Positions 35,236 to 46,011 are shown, counted from the first letter of the stretch. The stretch is DNA of 64,000 bases from Novosphingobium clariflavum (GCF_026420865.1 NZ_JAPCWC010000003.1:310001-374000); one strand, 5' to 3'. Notes: generated by a model not told the origin, from the letters alone. Made by a program: numbers and translations.

Positions 35236-35649
35236 TCAGCGATCGGAGCCTCTGGCCTTGCCCCACTGGCGCATCGCCGAATAGCCCAGATAGCCGGTCC
35301 CGAAGAGCGCGTAGAGCGGTTCGGGAATGCCGCTGAGATAGCCGGTCATGCTGGCGGCGATCGCATGGGCGGTCTGCGGGCTGAAAGCGCCGATCAGGCC
35401 CATCGGCAGGGACCACAGCAGCAGGACGTAGATGACGTAGAGGAAGCTCGGGCGGGCGCGGCTGGTCCAGGGGTCGGATGAACCGGCCTCCGCGACGATG
35501 GCCGAGAGGCTCGCCTGGAGCATCTGCAACTCCTGGGTATTTTCCATCCTGAGCAGTTCGAGCTTCGCGCGGTCGCGGGCTTCGGGGTCGGGGATGACCT
35601 TGTCGATGATGCGGGTGACGGGACCGAGAATCGAATCGAGCAGGGGCAT
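35236..35649 (-). CDS. 3-TM holin family protein (gene transfer agent type)
   Basis: A 137-residue protein. An N-terminal amphipathic segment (LLDSILGPVTRIIDKVIPDP, then RAKLELLRM) leads to the conserved AGSSDPWTSRARPSFLYVIY motif and hydrophobic stretches near residues 70-90 (VIYVLLLWSLPMGLIGAF) and 95-125. This matches, from memory, the holin family with three membrane segments needed for release of gene transfer agents in alphaproteobacteria. No other phage or GTA gene is visible nearby. It is upstream of the microsatellite and aroQ on the same strand. Confidence 0.75.
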   Translation of the reverse strand: MPLLDSILGPVTRIIDKVIPDPEARDRAKLELLRMENTQELQMLQASLSAIVAEAGSSDPWTSRARPSFLYVIYVLLLWSLPMGLIGAFSPQTAHAIAASMTGYLSGIPEPLYALFGTGYLGYSAMRQWGKARGSDR

Positions 35650-35843
35650 GGGCAGGCACTCCGTTTCGGATTGAGGCCCGAAACCAGATAGTCAAATCGG
35701 CCGATGTAGGAAAATGCGCTCCGGCGCGCGGGCCATATGCTGCGCGCGGCGTGGGAAGCGGGAAGGGCAGGCGCTAATCGTGCCGCGCTTGGCCGATACG
35801 AAAACGCCGCCTCCTGCGCGAAGCAGGAAGCGGCGGTTTTCAT

Positions 35844-35920
35844 TGGTCGGGACGAGAGGATTCGAACCTCCGACCCCCACACCCCCAGTGTGATGCGCTA
35901 CCAGGCTGCGCTACGTCCCG
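35844..35920 (-). tRNA. tRNA-Pro (GGG)
   Basis: A 77-nt minus-strand cloverleaf starts CGGGACGTAGCGCAGCCTGG. The acceptor stem is CGGGACG/CGTCCCG, the anticodon loop CTGGGGG (anticodon GGG) and the T arm GGAGGTTCGAATCCTC, with an encoded CCA end. It differs clearly from the TGG tRNA-Pro at 30.2 kb. Confidence 0.95.
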
Positions 35921-36262
35921 ACCGGAGCGCGGCCTATAGGCAGGGCTTTTCGATTGCGCAAGCATCCTTTTGCGACTTTTTGCCTGGGCCCTGACACTAG
36001 GCTGTGGATGAAATGGCAAAATGCCGCTTGCGGCGCGGGGCGTCTTGAAGTGGGGGCGAGGAATGCCATTTGCCGGTGATCCGGGGCGGCGCGCCTATCT
36101 GCCTGCGTTGCCAGCCTTACGCTTTATTGCTAACCGCGCCCATCCGATGAAATCCGGCGACGGTGTTTCGGACGGGGCGCGCTGCAAATCCGGTCCATGC
36201 GGATTTATCGACGAAGGCGCGATTCCTCGCCGGGACAAAACGACAGAAGGCCTTCCATCTCA
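35921..36262. other. Region before yajC, no gene found
   Basis: This 342-bp gap contains no supported gene or obvious repeat. It should contain the promoter of the yajC-secDF operon, but no clear -35/-10 pair stood out. Confidence 0.4.
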
Positions 36263-36598
36263 ATGCAAAGCTCGATCATCAACCTGCTTGCCGCCGCCGC
36301 GCCCGCGGGCGCTCCGCCTGCGTGGATCCAGTACCTGCCCTTCGTGGCGATGGCTGCGATCTTCTGGTTCCTCATCATGCGTCCGCAGATGAAGCAGCAG
36401 AAGGAACACCGCGCCAAGCTCGCCGACCTCAAGAAGGGCGACGAAGTGCTGACCGGCGGCGGTTTTGTCGGCAAGATCGTCAAGGTCGACGATAACTATG
36501 CCGACGTCCAGCTGGCGCAGGGCCTGGTCGTGAAGGCCGTGAAGTCGACCATCGTCGACGTCATCCCGCCCGCCGGCTCGAAGCCCGCCAACGACTGA
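36263..36598 (+). CDS. yajC: Preprotein translocase subunit YajC
   Basis: A 111-residue inner-membrane protein that joins SecDF at the SecYEG translocon. An N-terminal hydrophobic helix (IQYLPFVAMAAIFWFLIMRP) is followed by the classical MRPQMKQQKEHRAKLADLKKGDEVLTGGGFVGKI block, here about residues 38-70. The gene is first of yajC-secD-secF, with 54 bp to secD. The ATG at 36263 begins the conserved protein; an upstream in-frame reading from 36197 is Arg-rich and not conserved. Confidence 0.95.
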   Translation: MQSSIINLLAAAAPAGAPPAWIQYLPFVAMAAIFWFLIMRPQMKQQKEHRAKLADLKKGDEVLTGGGFVGKIVKVDDNYADVQLAQGLVVKAVKSTIVDVIPPAGSKPAND

Positions 36599-36652
36599 GG
36601 CGTGGGTCGAGAAGGTCTCGATCCTGCATCCAATTGAGAGAAGCCTGAGGCT

Positions 36653-38269
36653 ATGCTCGAATTTACCACCTGGAAGAAGGCCTGGTACTGGGCGCTGACG
36701 CTGTTCTTCTGCGCCTGCGCCCTGCCTTCGCTGGTTGCGCTGACGCCGAACGTGCGTTGGCCCAGCGCTCTTCCCGATCACAAGATCAATCTTGGCCTCG
36801 ACCTTGCCGGCGGCAGCCGCCTGCTGCTCGAAGCCAATCGCGACCAGGTTACCCAGCAGCGTCTGGAAGCCATGGAAGAGTCGGTCCGTACCCGTCTCGG
36901 CCAGGCCCAGCCGACCATCGCCATCGGCGATGTCTCCAGCTCGGGCGGCAAGCTTGCCTTCACCGTGCGCGATGCCTCGCAGGTCGACGCCGCGCGTGAG
37001 GCGATCCTGCCGCTGACTTCGGGCGCAGGCCTTTCCGGCCAGCGCGACTGGGACATCACCGTGGAGGACGGCAACCGCTTTGTCCTCGTGCCGACGCAGG
37101 CCGGCATCGACCTGGCAATCAGCAGCGCGATGGAGACCGCGGTCGAAGTGGTGCGCAAGCGTATCGACGCGCTGGGCACCAAGGAGCCCGACATCCGCCG
37201 TCTCGGTGGGACCCGCATCGACGTGCAGGTGCCCGGTCTGCAGGACCCGCAGGCCCTGAAGAACCTGCTCGGCCAGACCGCCAAGCTCGAGTTCAAGATG
37301 GTCGACGAGACCGCCGTGCCGAGCGAGCTTGCCAAGGGCGCGATCCCGCCGGGCGACGAGATCGTGCCCTGGGCCGATCCCAAGGATGCGGCCGCGCAGG
37401 GCGTGCCCGTGCTGGCGGTCAAGCGGCTGGGCGGCATCAAGGGCGACGAACTGACCGACGCCAAGCAGCAGTTCGAGCAGAAGACCAACGCCGCGGTCGT
37501 CTCGATCACCTTCAACCAGCAGGGCGGCGAGAAGTTCGCCAAGCTGACCACCGACAACGTCGGCAAGCGCTTTGCGATCATCCTCGACGGCAAGGTGCTC
37601 TCGGCGCCCAGCATCCGCGAGCCGATCCTGGGCGGCGGTGCGCAGATCTCCGGCAGCTTCACCGTGCAGTCGGCGACCCAGCTGGCCATCGCACTGCGTT
37701 CGGGCGCGCTGCCGGTCGACCTCACCGTGGTCGAGGAACGCACCGTCGGTCCCGACCTTGGCGCCGATTCGATCCAGAAGGGCATCGTCGCCATGGCCGT
37801 CGGTACCGGCCTGCTGATGATCTTCATCCTCGTCACCTACGGCCGCTTCGGCGTCTACGCCAATGTCGCGCTGGTGGTGAACGTGTTGATGATCCTGGGC
37901 GTCATGGGCCTTGCCGGCACCACGCTGACGCTGCCCGGCATCGCCGGCTTCGTGCTGACCATCGGCGCCGCGGTCGACGCCAACGTGCTGATCAACGAGC
38001 GCATCCGCGAGGAACGCCACCGGGGTCGCCGCGTCGTGCAGGCGGTGGAGCTGGGATACAAGGAAGCCAGCCGCGCGATCTTCGACGCGAACCTCACCAA
38101 CGTGATCGCGGCCGTGCTGATGGCAGCCTTCGGCACCGGCCCGGTGCGCGGCTTCGCGATCGTGCTGCTGATCGGTATCGCCACTTCGGTGTTCACCGCC
38201 GTGACCATGACCCGCATGTGGGTTGCCGGCTGGCTGCGCAAGGCGCGGCCGGCGGACCTGAACCTGTAA
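36653..38269 (+). CDS. secD: Protein translocase subunit SecD
   Basis: SecD uses the proton gradient to pull proteins through the translocon on the periplasmic side. The 538-residue protein has an N-terminal membrane helix (about 10-28), LGLDLAGGSRLLLEA (near residue 45), periplasmic P1 domains with QVPGLQDPQALKNLLGQTAKLEFKMV, and a C-terminal bundle of about five helices with VRKRIDALG upstream and TIGAAVDANVLINERIREE near residue 440. It is 13 bp upstream of secF, so they are cotranslated. The length is normal for an alphaproteobacterial SecD. Confidence 0.97.
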   Translation: MLEFTTWKKAWYWALTLFFCACALPSLVALTPNVRWPSALPDHKINLGLDLAGGSRLLLEANRDQVTQQRLEAMEESVRTRLGQAQPTIAIGDVSSSGGKLAFTVRDASQVDAAREAILPLTSGAGLSGQRDWDITVEDGNRFVLVPTQAGIDLAISSAMETAVEVVRKRIDALGTKEPDIRRLGGTRIDVQVPGLQDPQALKNLLGQTAKLEFKMVDETAVPSELAKGAIPPGDEIVPWADPKDAAAQGVPVLAVKRLGGIKGDELTDAKQQFEQKTNAAVVSITFNQQGGEKFAKLTTDNVGKRFAIILDGKVLSAPSIREPILGGGAQISGSFTVQSATQLAIALRSGALPVDLTVVEERTVGPDLGADSIQKGIVAMAVGTGLLMIFILVTYGRFGVYANVALVVNVLMILGVMGLAGTTLTLPGIAGFVLTIGAAVDANVLINERIREERHRGRRVVQAVELGYKEASRAIFDANLTNVIAAVLMAAFGTGPVRGFAIVLLIGIATSVFTAVTMTRMWVAGWLRKARPADLNL

Positions 38270-38282
38270 GAGGAGAGGACAG

Positions 38283-39269
38283 ATGAAGCTCCTCAAGCTC
38301 GTTCCCGACCACACCAACATCCACTTCCTGCGCTGGCGGGTGCCGTTCTACGTCATGAGCTTCCTGCTGATGGCGGCGTCGATCGGCCTCATCGCGACCA
38401 AGGGTCTCAATCTGGGCGTCGACTTCGTCGGCGGCCAGGTGATCCGCGTGACCTTCGCGGAAGGCACCGAGGCACCGGTCGGGCCGCTGCGCACCGAGAT
38501 CGAGAAGCTGGGCTACGGCGAGCCGATCATCCAGCGCTTCGGCAAGGCGAACGAGATCTCGATCCGCATGAAGCTGCCCGAAGGCGCGGACAAGAATCCC
38601 AAGCTTTCGGACGCGATGGCGGGCAAGATCACCAGCGACATCCGCTCGCACCACAGTGACGCGCGGATCGACGGGGTCGATTCGGTCTCGGGCAAGGTCT
38701 CGGGCGAACTCGGTCACAGCGCCATGCTGGCGCTCGGCCTCGCGGCCCTGGCGGTCGCCGCCTACATCTGGATCCGCTTCGAGTGGCAGTTCGGTGTCGG
38801 CGCGCTGTTCAGCCTTGTCCACGACGTGACGCTGACGCTGGGCATGTTCGCGCTGACGCAGATGGAGTTCGACCTCAACATCGTGGCCGCGTTGCTCACG
38901 CTGATCGGTTATTCGCTGAACGACACGATCGTCGTCTACGACCGTATCCGCGAGAACATGAAGAAGTATCGCAAGATGCCGATGCCCGAGCTGCTCGACC
39001 TGTCGGTCAACGAGACGCTGGCGCGTACCATCGTGACCTCGCTGTCGATGCTGATCACGCTGGTGGCGCTGCTGCTGATGGGCCCCGACGTGATCTTCGG
39101 CTTCACCTCGGCGATCGTGCTGGGCATCTTTGTCGGCACCTACAGCTCGATCTACATGGCGGCGCCGATCCTCATCTGGCTTGGCGTGAACAGCGAAAGC
39201 TTCGTCAAGACCGAGAGCGAGATCGACCGCCAGGAACGCCTCGCGCGCGAGCGCGGCGCGCGCCCCTGA
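38283..39269 (+). CDS. secF: Protein translocase subunit SecF
   Basis: SecF is the partner of SecD. The 328-residue protein has an N-terminal helix, the LGVDFVGGQVIRV motif (residues about 42-54), a short periplasmic domain, and a C-terminal helical bundle with LIGYSLNDTIVVYDRIRENM and the segment NETLARTIVTSLSMLITL. A basic C-terminal tail (RQERLARERGARP) ends it. It is the last gene of the operon and is followed by a strong terminator. Confidence 0.97.
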   Translation: MKLLKLVPDHTNIHFLRWRVPFYVMSFLLMAASIGLIATKGLNLGVDFVGGQVIRVTFAEGTEAPVGPLRTEIEKLGYGEPIIQRFGKANEISIRMKLPEGADKNPKLSDAMAGKITSDIRSHHSDARIDGVDSVSGKVSGELGHSAMLALGLAALAVAAYIWIRFEWQFGVGALFSLVHDVTLTLGMFALTQMEFDLNIVAALLTLIGYSLNDTIVVYDRIRENMKKYRKMPMPELLDLSVNETLARTIVTSLSMLITLVALLLMGPDVIFGFTSAIVLGIFVGTYSSIYMAAPILIWLGVNSESFVKTESEIDRQERLARERGARP

Positions 39270-39293
39270 GGCGTATTTCGTACACCACAATAG

Positions 39294-39329
39294 AAAGGGG
39301 CCGCTCCCGCGAGGGAGCGGCCCCTTTTT
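39294..39329. terminator. Terminator after secF (bidirectional)
   Basis: A 15-bp stem (AAAGGGGCCGCTCCC at 39294-39308 with 39313-39327) has a GCGA loop and T5 on the plus side. It also lies behind the convergent DUF885 gene. Confidence 0.92.
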
Positions 39330-39377
39330 ATTTGCTAGCCCGGGTTCAACCCCTGTCAGGTGCGTTTCAGGTGTGCC

Positions 39378-41222
39378 TCAGGCCTGCTTGAGGCGTTCGG
39401 CGATGCGTTCGTCCACGCGCTTGTCGAGCATCGAGAGCGGCATCACCCCTTCGGCCAGAATCGCGTGGAACCAGGGCAGGGTGAACTTGTCGCCCAGCGC
39501 CTTTTGCGACCTGGCGCGCGCGCGCATCCAGGCGGTGTGGCCCATCTTGTACGAGCAGGCCTGGCCGATCATCGTGCAGTACCGCTCGACCTCGCGCTGC
39601 GAGCGCGGGCGGGCGAAGCCGACGGTCTCGACCATGTAGTCGGTCGCCTTCTCGCGGCTCCACTTGTAGTGGTGGATGCCGGTGTCGATCACCAGTCGGG
39701 CGGCGCGGAACAGGTAGCTCTGGAGATAGCCCGCGCGTTCCAGGCCGCTATAGGCGCCGAGTTCGTCCGCCAGCTGCTCGGCATAGAGCGCCCAGCCTTC
39801 GCCATAGGCCGAGATGAAGCTGTTCTTCAGCATCATCGGCAGTTCGCCGCCGGTCTGTGCGAAGCCGCCCTGCAAGTGATGGCCGGGCACGCCTTCATGA
39901 TAGGTGAGCGAGGGCAGGGTGTACTTCGGCCAGTCGGCCACGTCCTTCAGGTTGATCCAGTAGATCGCCGGACGCGAACCATCGAGCGGGGCGCGGTAGT
40001 AATAGCCGTTGGGCGCGCCGTCCTGGATCTCGGGCGGGACGCGGCGGATCTCGAGCGGCTGCTGCGGCGGATTGTCGAAGACCTGCGGCAGCCGGGTGTA
40101 CATCTGCCGGATGCCCTCGTTGAGCGAAGCGATGAGATCGCTGCGCCCGGCATCGGTATTGGCGTAAAGCTGTTCGGGCCGCTTGTTGAGCGCATCGAGC
40201 CGCGCGCCGACGGGGCCGGTGGTGAGTCCGGCGGTCTTGAGAATGGCGTCGAGCTGGGCGGTCAGGTCCGCCACCTGGTCGAGGCCGATCTGGTGGACCT
40301 GTTCGGGGCTGTCGTCGGTGGTGATCGCCTGCCTCAGTGCCTCGGCATAGATCTCGTCGCCGCGCTGCAGGCGCCATGCGCCGTCACCGGCGGGCGTGGT
40401 CTGGCGCTGGGCCTTGATGAGCGCGATCTGGCGGTCGAGCGCGGGATAGACGTCCTTCTCGACGATGGCGGTAGCGCGCGCTGCCCAGTCGCCATCGATG
40501 GCCTTGGCCGCAGCGCGCTTGACCAGCGAGGTGACGAGGCCGCTTTGTGCCGCAGCTGCCCCGCGCAGCTTCTCCATCTGGCCGAGCGCGAGGTCGAGCG
40601 ACCAGCCCGGTGCGACGATGCCGCGCGCGCCGTAGTCCTTCTGCTGCAGGGTCTCGTCGTCGAGCGCGGTCCTGAAGGCGGACAGGCGCGCGAGATAGGC
40701 CTCGGCGTCGTTCTTCGTCTCGATGGTGTGGCTGCTGTTGAGGAAGTCCGGCAGCGAGAAATAGGCGCCGCCCTGCTGCGAGATCAGGTAGGGCCGCTGG
40801 GCGCTGTCGATCTGGAACTTGTCCTGCGAGACCGTGCGCTGGCGCAGCTGGTAGAGCGCGAGGTCGCGGTTGCGCTTGCCGGTGGCGCTGAGCGGGGCGG
40901 CGTCGACCGCCTCGACGGCGGCGATTGCCTTGTGCCCCATCGCCAGGCTGGCGGCACGGCCCTTGGCACTATCATCGGACAGCTTGAACTTGAGCCCGGC
41001 GTACTGGCCCTTGTCGAGCCCGAGCGAGCTGGCCATCTCCGGGCTCTGCGCGAGCGATTCGTAGAACAGCGCGTCGAGCCGGGCGTAGAGCGCCTTGTCG
41101 GCGGCATTGAGCGCGGGAACGGAGGCGGACGAGGCCGTGGCGGCAGCGATCGCGCTGCGCGATGTCAACAGCCCCCAGGTCAGCGCCGTCGCTGCGCTGG
41201 CCATGAATTCTCTACGAAGCAT
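39378..41222 (-). CDS. Secreted DUF885 family protein (HEGVPGHH type)
   Basis: A 614-residue protein. It starts with a twin-arginine-like signal (MLRREFMASAATALTWGLL), so Tat export is likely. The body is the DUF885 fold, with a gluzincin-like HEGVPGHHLQ motif near residue 440 and GEGWALYAEQLADELG about 30 residues later, which could provide the third zinc ligand. Family members are predicted metallohydrolases, some with carboxypeptidase-like activity. The substrate is unknown. It is monocistronic, with a terminator shared with secF at its 3' end. Confidence 0.85.
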   Translation of the reverse strand: MLRREFMASAATALTWGLLTSRSAIAAATASSASVPALNAADKALYARLDALFYESLAQSPEMASSLGLDKGQYAGLKFKLSDDSAKGRAASLAMGHKAIAAVEAVDAAPLSATGKRNRDLALYQLRQRTVSQDKFQIDSAQRPYLISQQGGAYFSLPDFLNSSHTIETKNDAEAYLARLSAFRTALDDETLQQKDYGARGIVAPGWSLDLALGQMEKLRGAAAAQSGLVTSLVKRAAAKAIDGDWAARATAIVEKDVYPALDRQIALIKAQRQTTPAGDGAWRLQRGDEIYAEALRQAITTDDSPEQVHQIGLDQVADLTAQLDAILKTAGLTTGPVGARLDALNKRPEQLYANTDAGRSDLIASLNEGIRQMYTRLPQVFDNPPQQPLEIRRVPPEIQDGAPNGYYYRAPLDGSRPAIYWINLKDVADWPKYTLPSLTYHEGVPGHHLQGGFAQTGGELPMMLKNSFISAYGEGWALYAEQLADELGAYSGLERAGYLQSYLFRAARLVIDTGIHHYKWSREKATDYMVETVGFARPRSQREVERYCTMIGQACSYKMGHTAWMRARARSQKALGDKFTLPWFHAILAEGVMPLSMLDKRVDERIAERLKQA

Positions 41223-41337
41223 TGTGATCTCCTGGATGCACCCCTGTCGGACGGCCCTTTCGGCCAGCCCTGCCGGATGGCGGCAAGTTGCCGTTCGTTT
41301 CCCGGGGCTGCAACAGGAGAGTCACAATCTGCGCGAT

Positions 41338-41808
41338 CTATTTCGCGATTTTATAATAATCCGCCACCCGGTCGAGCGCGATACCGAGCACCAGTTTGCC
41401 GCTGCGGATCGGCCAGCCCAGTGCCTTTTCCGCTGCGGGCAAGGCTTCGTTGGCGCAGGCCACCCGCCACAGCACGTCGCAGAGGCTGGTTCCCGCGGCA
41501 GCGATGGCGCCGTCGAACCGGGCCTTGGCCGCCAGCTGCCGTTCGCCATCCGTGAGGCCGGCGGACCCTCCGCCATAGCGAGCCGGCTCCCATCGCATGG
41601 TCGTGCGCGGATTGAGCTGGGCGCGCTCCCAGTCGCTGCGGAGCAGTTCGCCGGCAGCGAAGCGGCGGTCGCACAAGTGGCCACGGGCGTGCAGCCAGGT
41701 GAGCGAGGATTCGGCGAGGTTCACGGTCACGCTGCGGCGCTTGCGGGCTGCGTTGCCCCGGACCGGGCCCTCGCTGGTGACTTCGCGTTCGACAAGCTGC
41801 TGTTTCAT
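41338..41808 (-). CDS. DUF6456-like protein
   Basis: A 156-residue protein starting at an ATG with AGGAGG at good spacing (the frame extends to 41844, before the ribosome binding site). The conserved-looking block is RRSVTVNLAESSLTWLHARG, then FAAGELLRSDWERAQLNPRTTMRW and VLWRVACANEALPAAEKALGWPIRSGKLVLGIALDRVADYY. This block resembles DUF6456, which I recall from alphaproteobacterial helix-turn-helix-type proteins. No catalytic motif is seen. It is divergent from an HTH regulator gene (90 bp between starts), and the two may be functionally linked. Confidence 0.6.
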   Translation of the reverse strand: MKQQLVEREVTSEGPVRGNAARKRRSVTVNLAESSLTWLHARGHLCDRRFAAGELLRSDWERAQLNPRTTMRWEPARYGGGSAGLTDGERQLAAKARFDGAIAAAGTSLCDVLWRVACANEALPAAEKALGWPIRSGKLVLGIALDRVADYYKIAK

Positions 41809-41867
41809 CGGGTGCCTCCTGATACCGTAGGCGCAACTTGCCAAAACGGATTGCTTGTAGGAAAGCG

Positions 41868-41884
41868 ATAACCAGTCTGGTTAT
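41868..41884. promoter_or_regulatory. Palindrome upstream of the HTH regulator gene
   Basis: ATAACCA-GTC-TGGTTAT is a perfect 7-bp inverted repeat with a 3-bp centre, 13 bp before the GTG start of the HTH gene. Its position, between two divergent genes and over the likely 5' end, fits an autoregulatory operator. This is inference from symmetry and place. Confidence 0.45.
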
Positions 41885-41897
41885 TCGAAGGCCGCCC

Positions 41898-42470
41898 GTG
41901 ATCAACCGCATCCGTGACATCCGCCAGCAGAAGGGGCTGACATTGGCCGATGTGGCTGCTGCCTGCCGCCCGGCAACCACGGCTCAGACCATCGGCCGGC
42001 TCGAGACCGGGATGCGCACGCTTTCGCTGGGCTGGATGAACCGCATCGCTGCGGCGCTCGATGTCGCTCCGGAACTTCTGCTGCGCAGCGAAAGCCGCGA
42101 ACCGGCGATGATCGTTGCGGTTCTCACCGAGGATGGCGTCGAGGCGCCGCACATGCAGCGCGAGGCCGTGCTGCCCAGCGAGCTTGCCGCCGAAGCGCCC
42201 TGGCTGGTGCTGGAGGTAGAAAGCTCCGCCGGAGACTACCGGGCAGGCGATCAGGTTTGGCTGCGCCAGCATCCGCCCGCGCATGCGGCGCGGCTGCTCA
42301 ACCGCGACGTGCTGGTGCCGCGCCCGGCCGGGCGTTTCGCATTCGGCCGTCTGATCGGCTGCGAAGAGGGCGGCATCGTGCTTTCACCCCCGGCGACCGG
42401 GCGGCAGCAAGCCCGGGTGGAACATCCGCAGTGGCTGGCCGTTGCCGAAATGCTGGTCAGAAAGCTCTAA
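41898..42470 (+). CDS. XRE-type helix-turn-helix regulator with S24-like C-terminus
   Basis: A 190-residue protein. Residues 1-55 form a helix-turn-helix of XRE type (VINRIRDIRQQKGLTLADVA, then TIGRLETGMRTLSLGWMNRIAAALDV). The C-terminal half is beta-rich (DYRAGDQVWLRQ, RDVLVPRPAGRFAFGRLIG) and looks like the S24 peptidase fold of LexA/CI repressors, but I see no clear Ser-Lys dyad. The GTG start at 41898 has GAAGG 6 nt upstream, and a reading from 41838 crosses the palindrome. It is followed 23 bp later by a glycosyltransferase gene and may regulate itself and that gene. Confidence 0.7.
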   Translation: MINRIRDIRQQKGLTLADVAAACRPATTAQTIGRLETGMRTLSLGWMNRIAAALDVAPELLLRSESREPAMIVAVLTEDGVEAPHMQREAVLPSELAAEAPWLVLEVESSAGDYRAGDQVWLRQHPPAHAARLLNRDVLVPRPAGRFAFGRLIGCEEGGIVLSPPATGRQQARVEHPQWLAVAEMLVRKL

Positions 42471-42493
42471 CTTCTGCCGCGTAGAGGGCCTTC

Positions 42494-43684
42494 ATGCGCA
42501 TCCTGTCGATAGCCACGCTGTTTCCCAATCCCGCCAAGCCGTCCTTCGGGATCTTTGTCGGCAACCAGATGCGCGCGGTGGTCGCCGATGGCGCCGTCGA
42601 TCTCACGATGGTGAGCCCGATCGGAGTGCCGCCTTGGCCGCTGTCGCGGCGTAGGCCTTATGATGCCCTTTCGGCATTGCCTGAGGAAAGTGACGCATCG
42701 GGGATCGCGGTTCAATATCCTCAGTTCACCCTGATCCCCAAGCTCGGCGGCGACAGCAATCCCGCCCGGATCGCACGAGCGGTGCTGCCGCTCGCCCGCC
42801 GTCTTCATGCCGAACAGCCTTTCGATCTGGTGGACGCCCAGTTCTTTTTCCCGGACGGGCCGGCGGCCGCTATCGTTGCGCGTGCGCTGGGGCTGCCGCT
42901 GACCATCAAGTCGCGCGGGGCGGACATCCACTATTGGGGCAAGCGACCGGCGGCCCTGACGCAGATGCTTGGCGCCGCGCACCAGGCTGTGGGATTGCTG
43001 GCGGTGAGCGAGGCGCTGCGGGCGGACATGATCGCGCTGGGCATGCCGGCAGACCGGATCACCGTGCACTATACCGGCCTTGATCGGGAGCGTTTCCATC
43101 CGGTCGAACGCGGCGCCGCGCGGGCGCTGGTCTCGGCGGTGCCGGAGCTGGGCATCTGGTCGCAGGGGCCGCTGATCGTGACGCCCGGTTCACTGATTCC
43201 CCGCAAGGGCCAGCGGCTGGTTATCGAGGCCCTGCCGCAGCTTCCCGATGTGCGCCTTGCGCTCGCCGGGGTGGGCGAGGACGAGCGGGCCTTGCGGGCG
43301 CTGGCGGAGTCGCTCGGCGTGGATGAGCGCGTGCATTTCCTCGGGCAGGTCGGGCATGACCTGCTGCCTCATCTGCTCTGCGCCGCCGATGTGCTGGTGC
43401 TGCCTTCGGCAAGCGAGGGGCTGGCCAACGTCTGGATCGAGGGGCTGGCCTGCGGCACGCCCATCGTCATCCCCGATATCGGCGGTGCCCGCGAAGTGGT
43501 GCAGGACCCCAGCGCGGGCCGCCTTGCCCAGCGCACGCCGGCGGCCATTGCCGAGGCGGTGCGCGACATTCTTGCCGATCCGCCCGGCCAGGAGCAGGTC
43601 TCGGCCAACGTGACGCGGTTCTCCTGGGGCGTCAACGCCGCGAACCTCGTGCGCTTCTGGCGTGCGGTTCTGGATGGCGATTGA
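42494..43684 (+). CDS. Glycosyltransferase family 4 protein
   Basis: A 396-residue GT-B enzyme. The N-terminal Rossmann half starts MRILSIATLFPNPAKPSFGI and contains IKSRGADIHYWGKR. The C-terminal half holds the sugar-nucleotide site with PGSLIPRKGQRLVIEAL, then VLVLPSASEGLANVWIEGLA (the E-x7-E-type motif) and a C-terminal helix. The donor and acceptor are unknown; roles in exopolysaccharide or lipopolysaccharide are likely. The N-terminus has no signal peptide, so it is cytosolic or peripheral at the inner membrane. It follows the HTH gene by 23 bp. Confidence 0.87.
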   Translation: MRILSIATLFPNPAKPSFGIFVGNQMRAVVADGAVDLTMVSPIGVPPWPLSRRRPYDALSALPEESDASGIAVQYPQFTLIPKLGGDSNPARIARAVLPLARRLHAEQPFDLVDAQFFFPDGPAAAIVARALGLPLTIKSRGADIHYWGKRPAALTQMLGAAHQAVGLLAVSEALRADMIALGMPADRITVHYTGLDRERFHPVERGAARALVSAVPELGIWSQGPLIVTPGSLIPRKGQRLVIEALPQLPDVRLALAGVGEDERALRALAESLGVDERVHFLGQVGHDLLPHLLCAADVLVLPSASEGLANVWIEGLACGTPIVIPDIGGAREVVQDPSAGRLAQRTPAAIAEAVRDILADPPGQEQVSANVTRFSWGVNAANLVRFWRAVLDGD

Positions 43685-43706
43685 GCAAGGGCCGGACGCG
43701 GACGTG

Positions 43707-43729
43707 CAGGACGCCCCGGCGGCGTCCTG
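43707..43729. terminator. Hairpin between convergent GT4 and ABC-F genes
   Basis: CAGGACGCC (43707-43715) pairs with GGCGTCCTG (43721-43729) around a CCGGC loop. It lies in the 49-bp gap between two convergent genes and could serve both. It has no T-run. Confidence 0.5.
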
Positions 43730-43733
43730 ACGC

Positions 43734-45515
<1,782 letters not shown>

Positions 45516-45687
45516 AGCAGCGCGCCCTACAGGCAGTGGCGACGGGCGGCAAGCGGGGGTAGGGCCGTGCAGAGCGCTGCGGCTCCGGGTAACTGCGTGG
45601 GATTCCTGCAACACATTTCAGCCAGTGCCACCTTCCTGCCACATTCAGGACTTGTTCAAGCCCCGTCGCTTAGGCACCCAAGTCATT

Positions 45688-46011
45688 ATGAAACGGCTTG
45701 TCTCCTCTCTCGCGATGACTGGCGCACTTTTCGGCGCAGCGGTCGCATTCGTCGCTCCTTCGGTCGTTGCGCAGGCTGCCGATCCCGGCGGGGATCAGGG
45801 CGAGGCACGCCGCGAGCGCAAGGCCGGCAACATCCTCTCGATCCGCCAGATCGAACAGATGGTCCTGCCGCGCATGAACGGCATGCAATATCTCGGCCCT
45901 GATTACGATCCGGCGGCGATGGCCTACCGCCTCAAGTTCATCCAGAACGGCAAGATCTTTTTTGTCGATGTCGATGCCCGGACCGGGCGCGTGATCGGAC
46001 AGTCGCATTAA
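45688..46011 (+). CDS. Secreted PepSY-domain protein
   Basis: A 107-residue protein with a signal peptide (MKRLVSSLAMTGALFGAAVA, cleavage near VVAQA). The mature part contains a PepSY-like segment (YDPAAMAYRLKFIQNGKIFF, then VDVDARTGRVIGQS) near the C-terminus. PepSY proteins are often found beside two-component genes and are thought to modulate periplasmic enzymes or sensors. The OmpR-type regulator and kinase genes lie 231 bp downstream on the same strand, so it may be the input modulator of that pair or simply its target. Confidence 0.7.
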   Translation: MKRLVSSLAMTGALFGAAVAFVAPSVVAQAADPGGDQGEARRERKAGNILSIRQIEQMVLPRMNGMQYLGPDYDPAAMAYRLKFIQNGKIFFVDVDARTGRVIGQSH

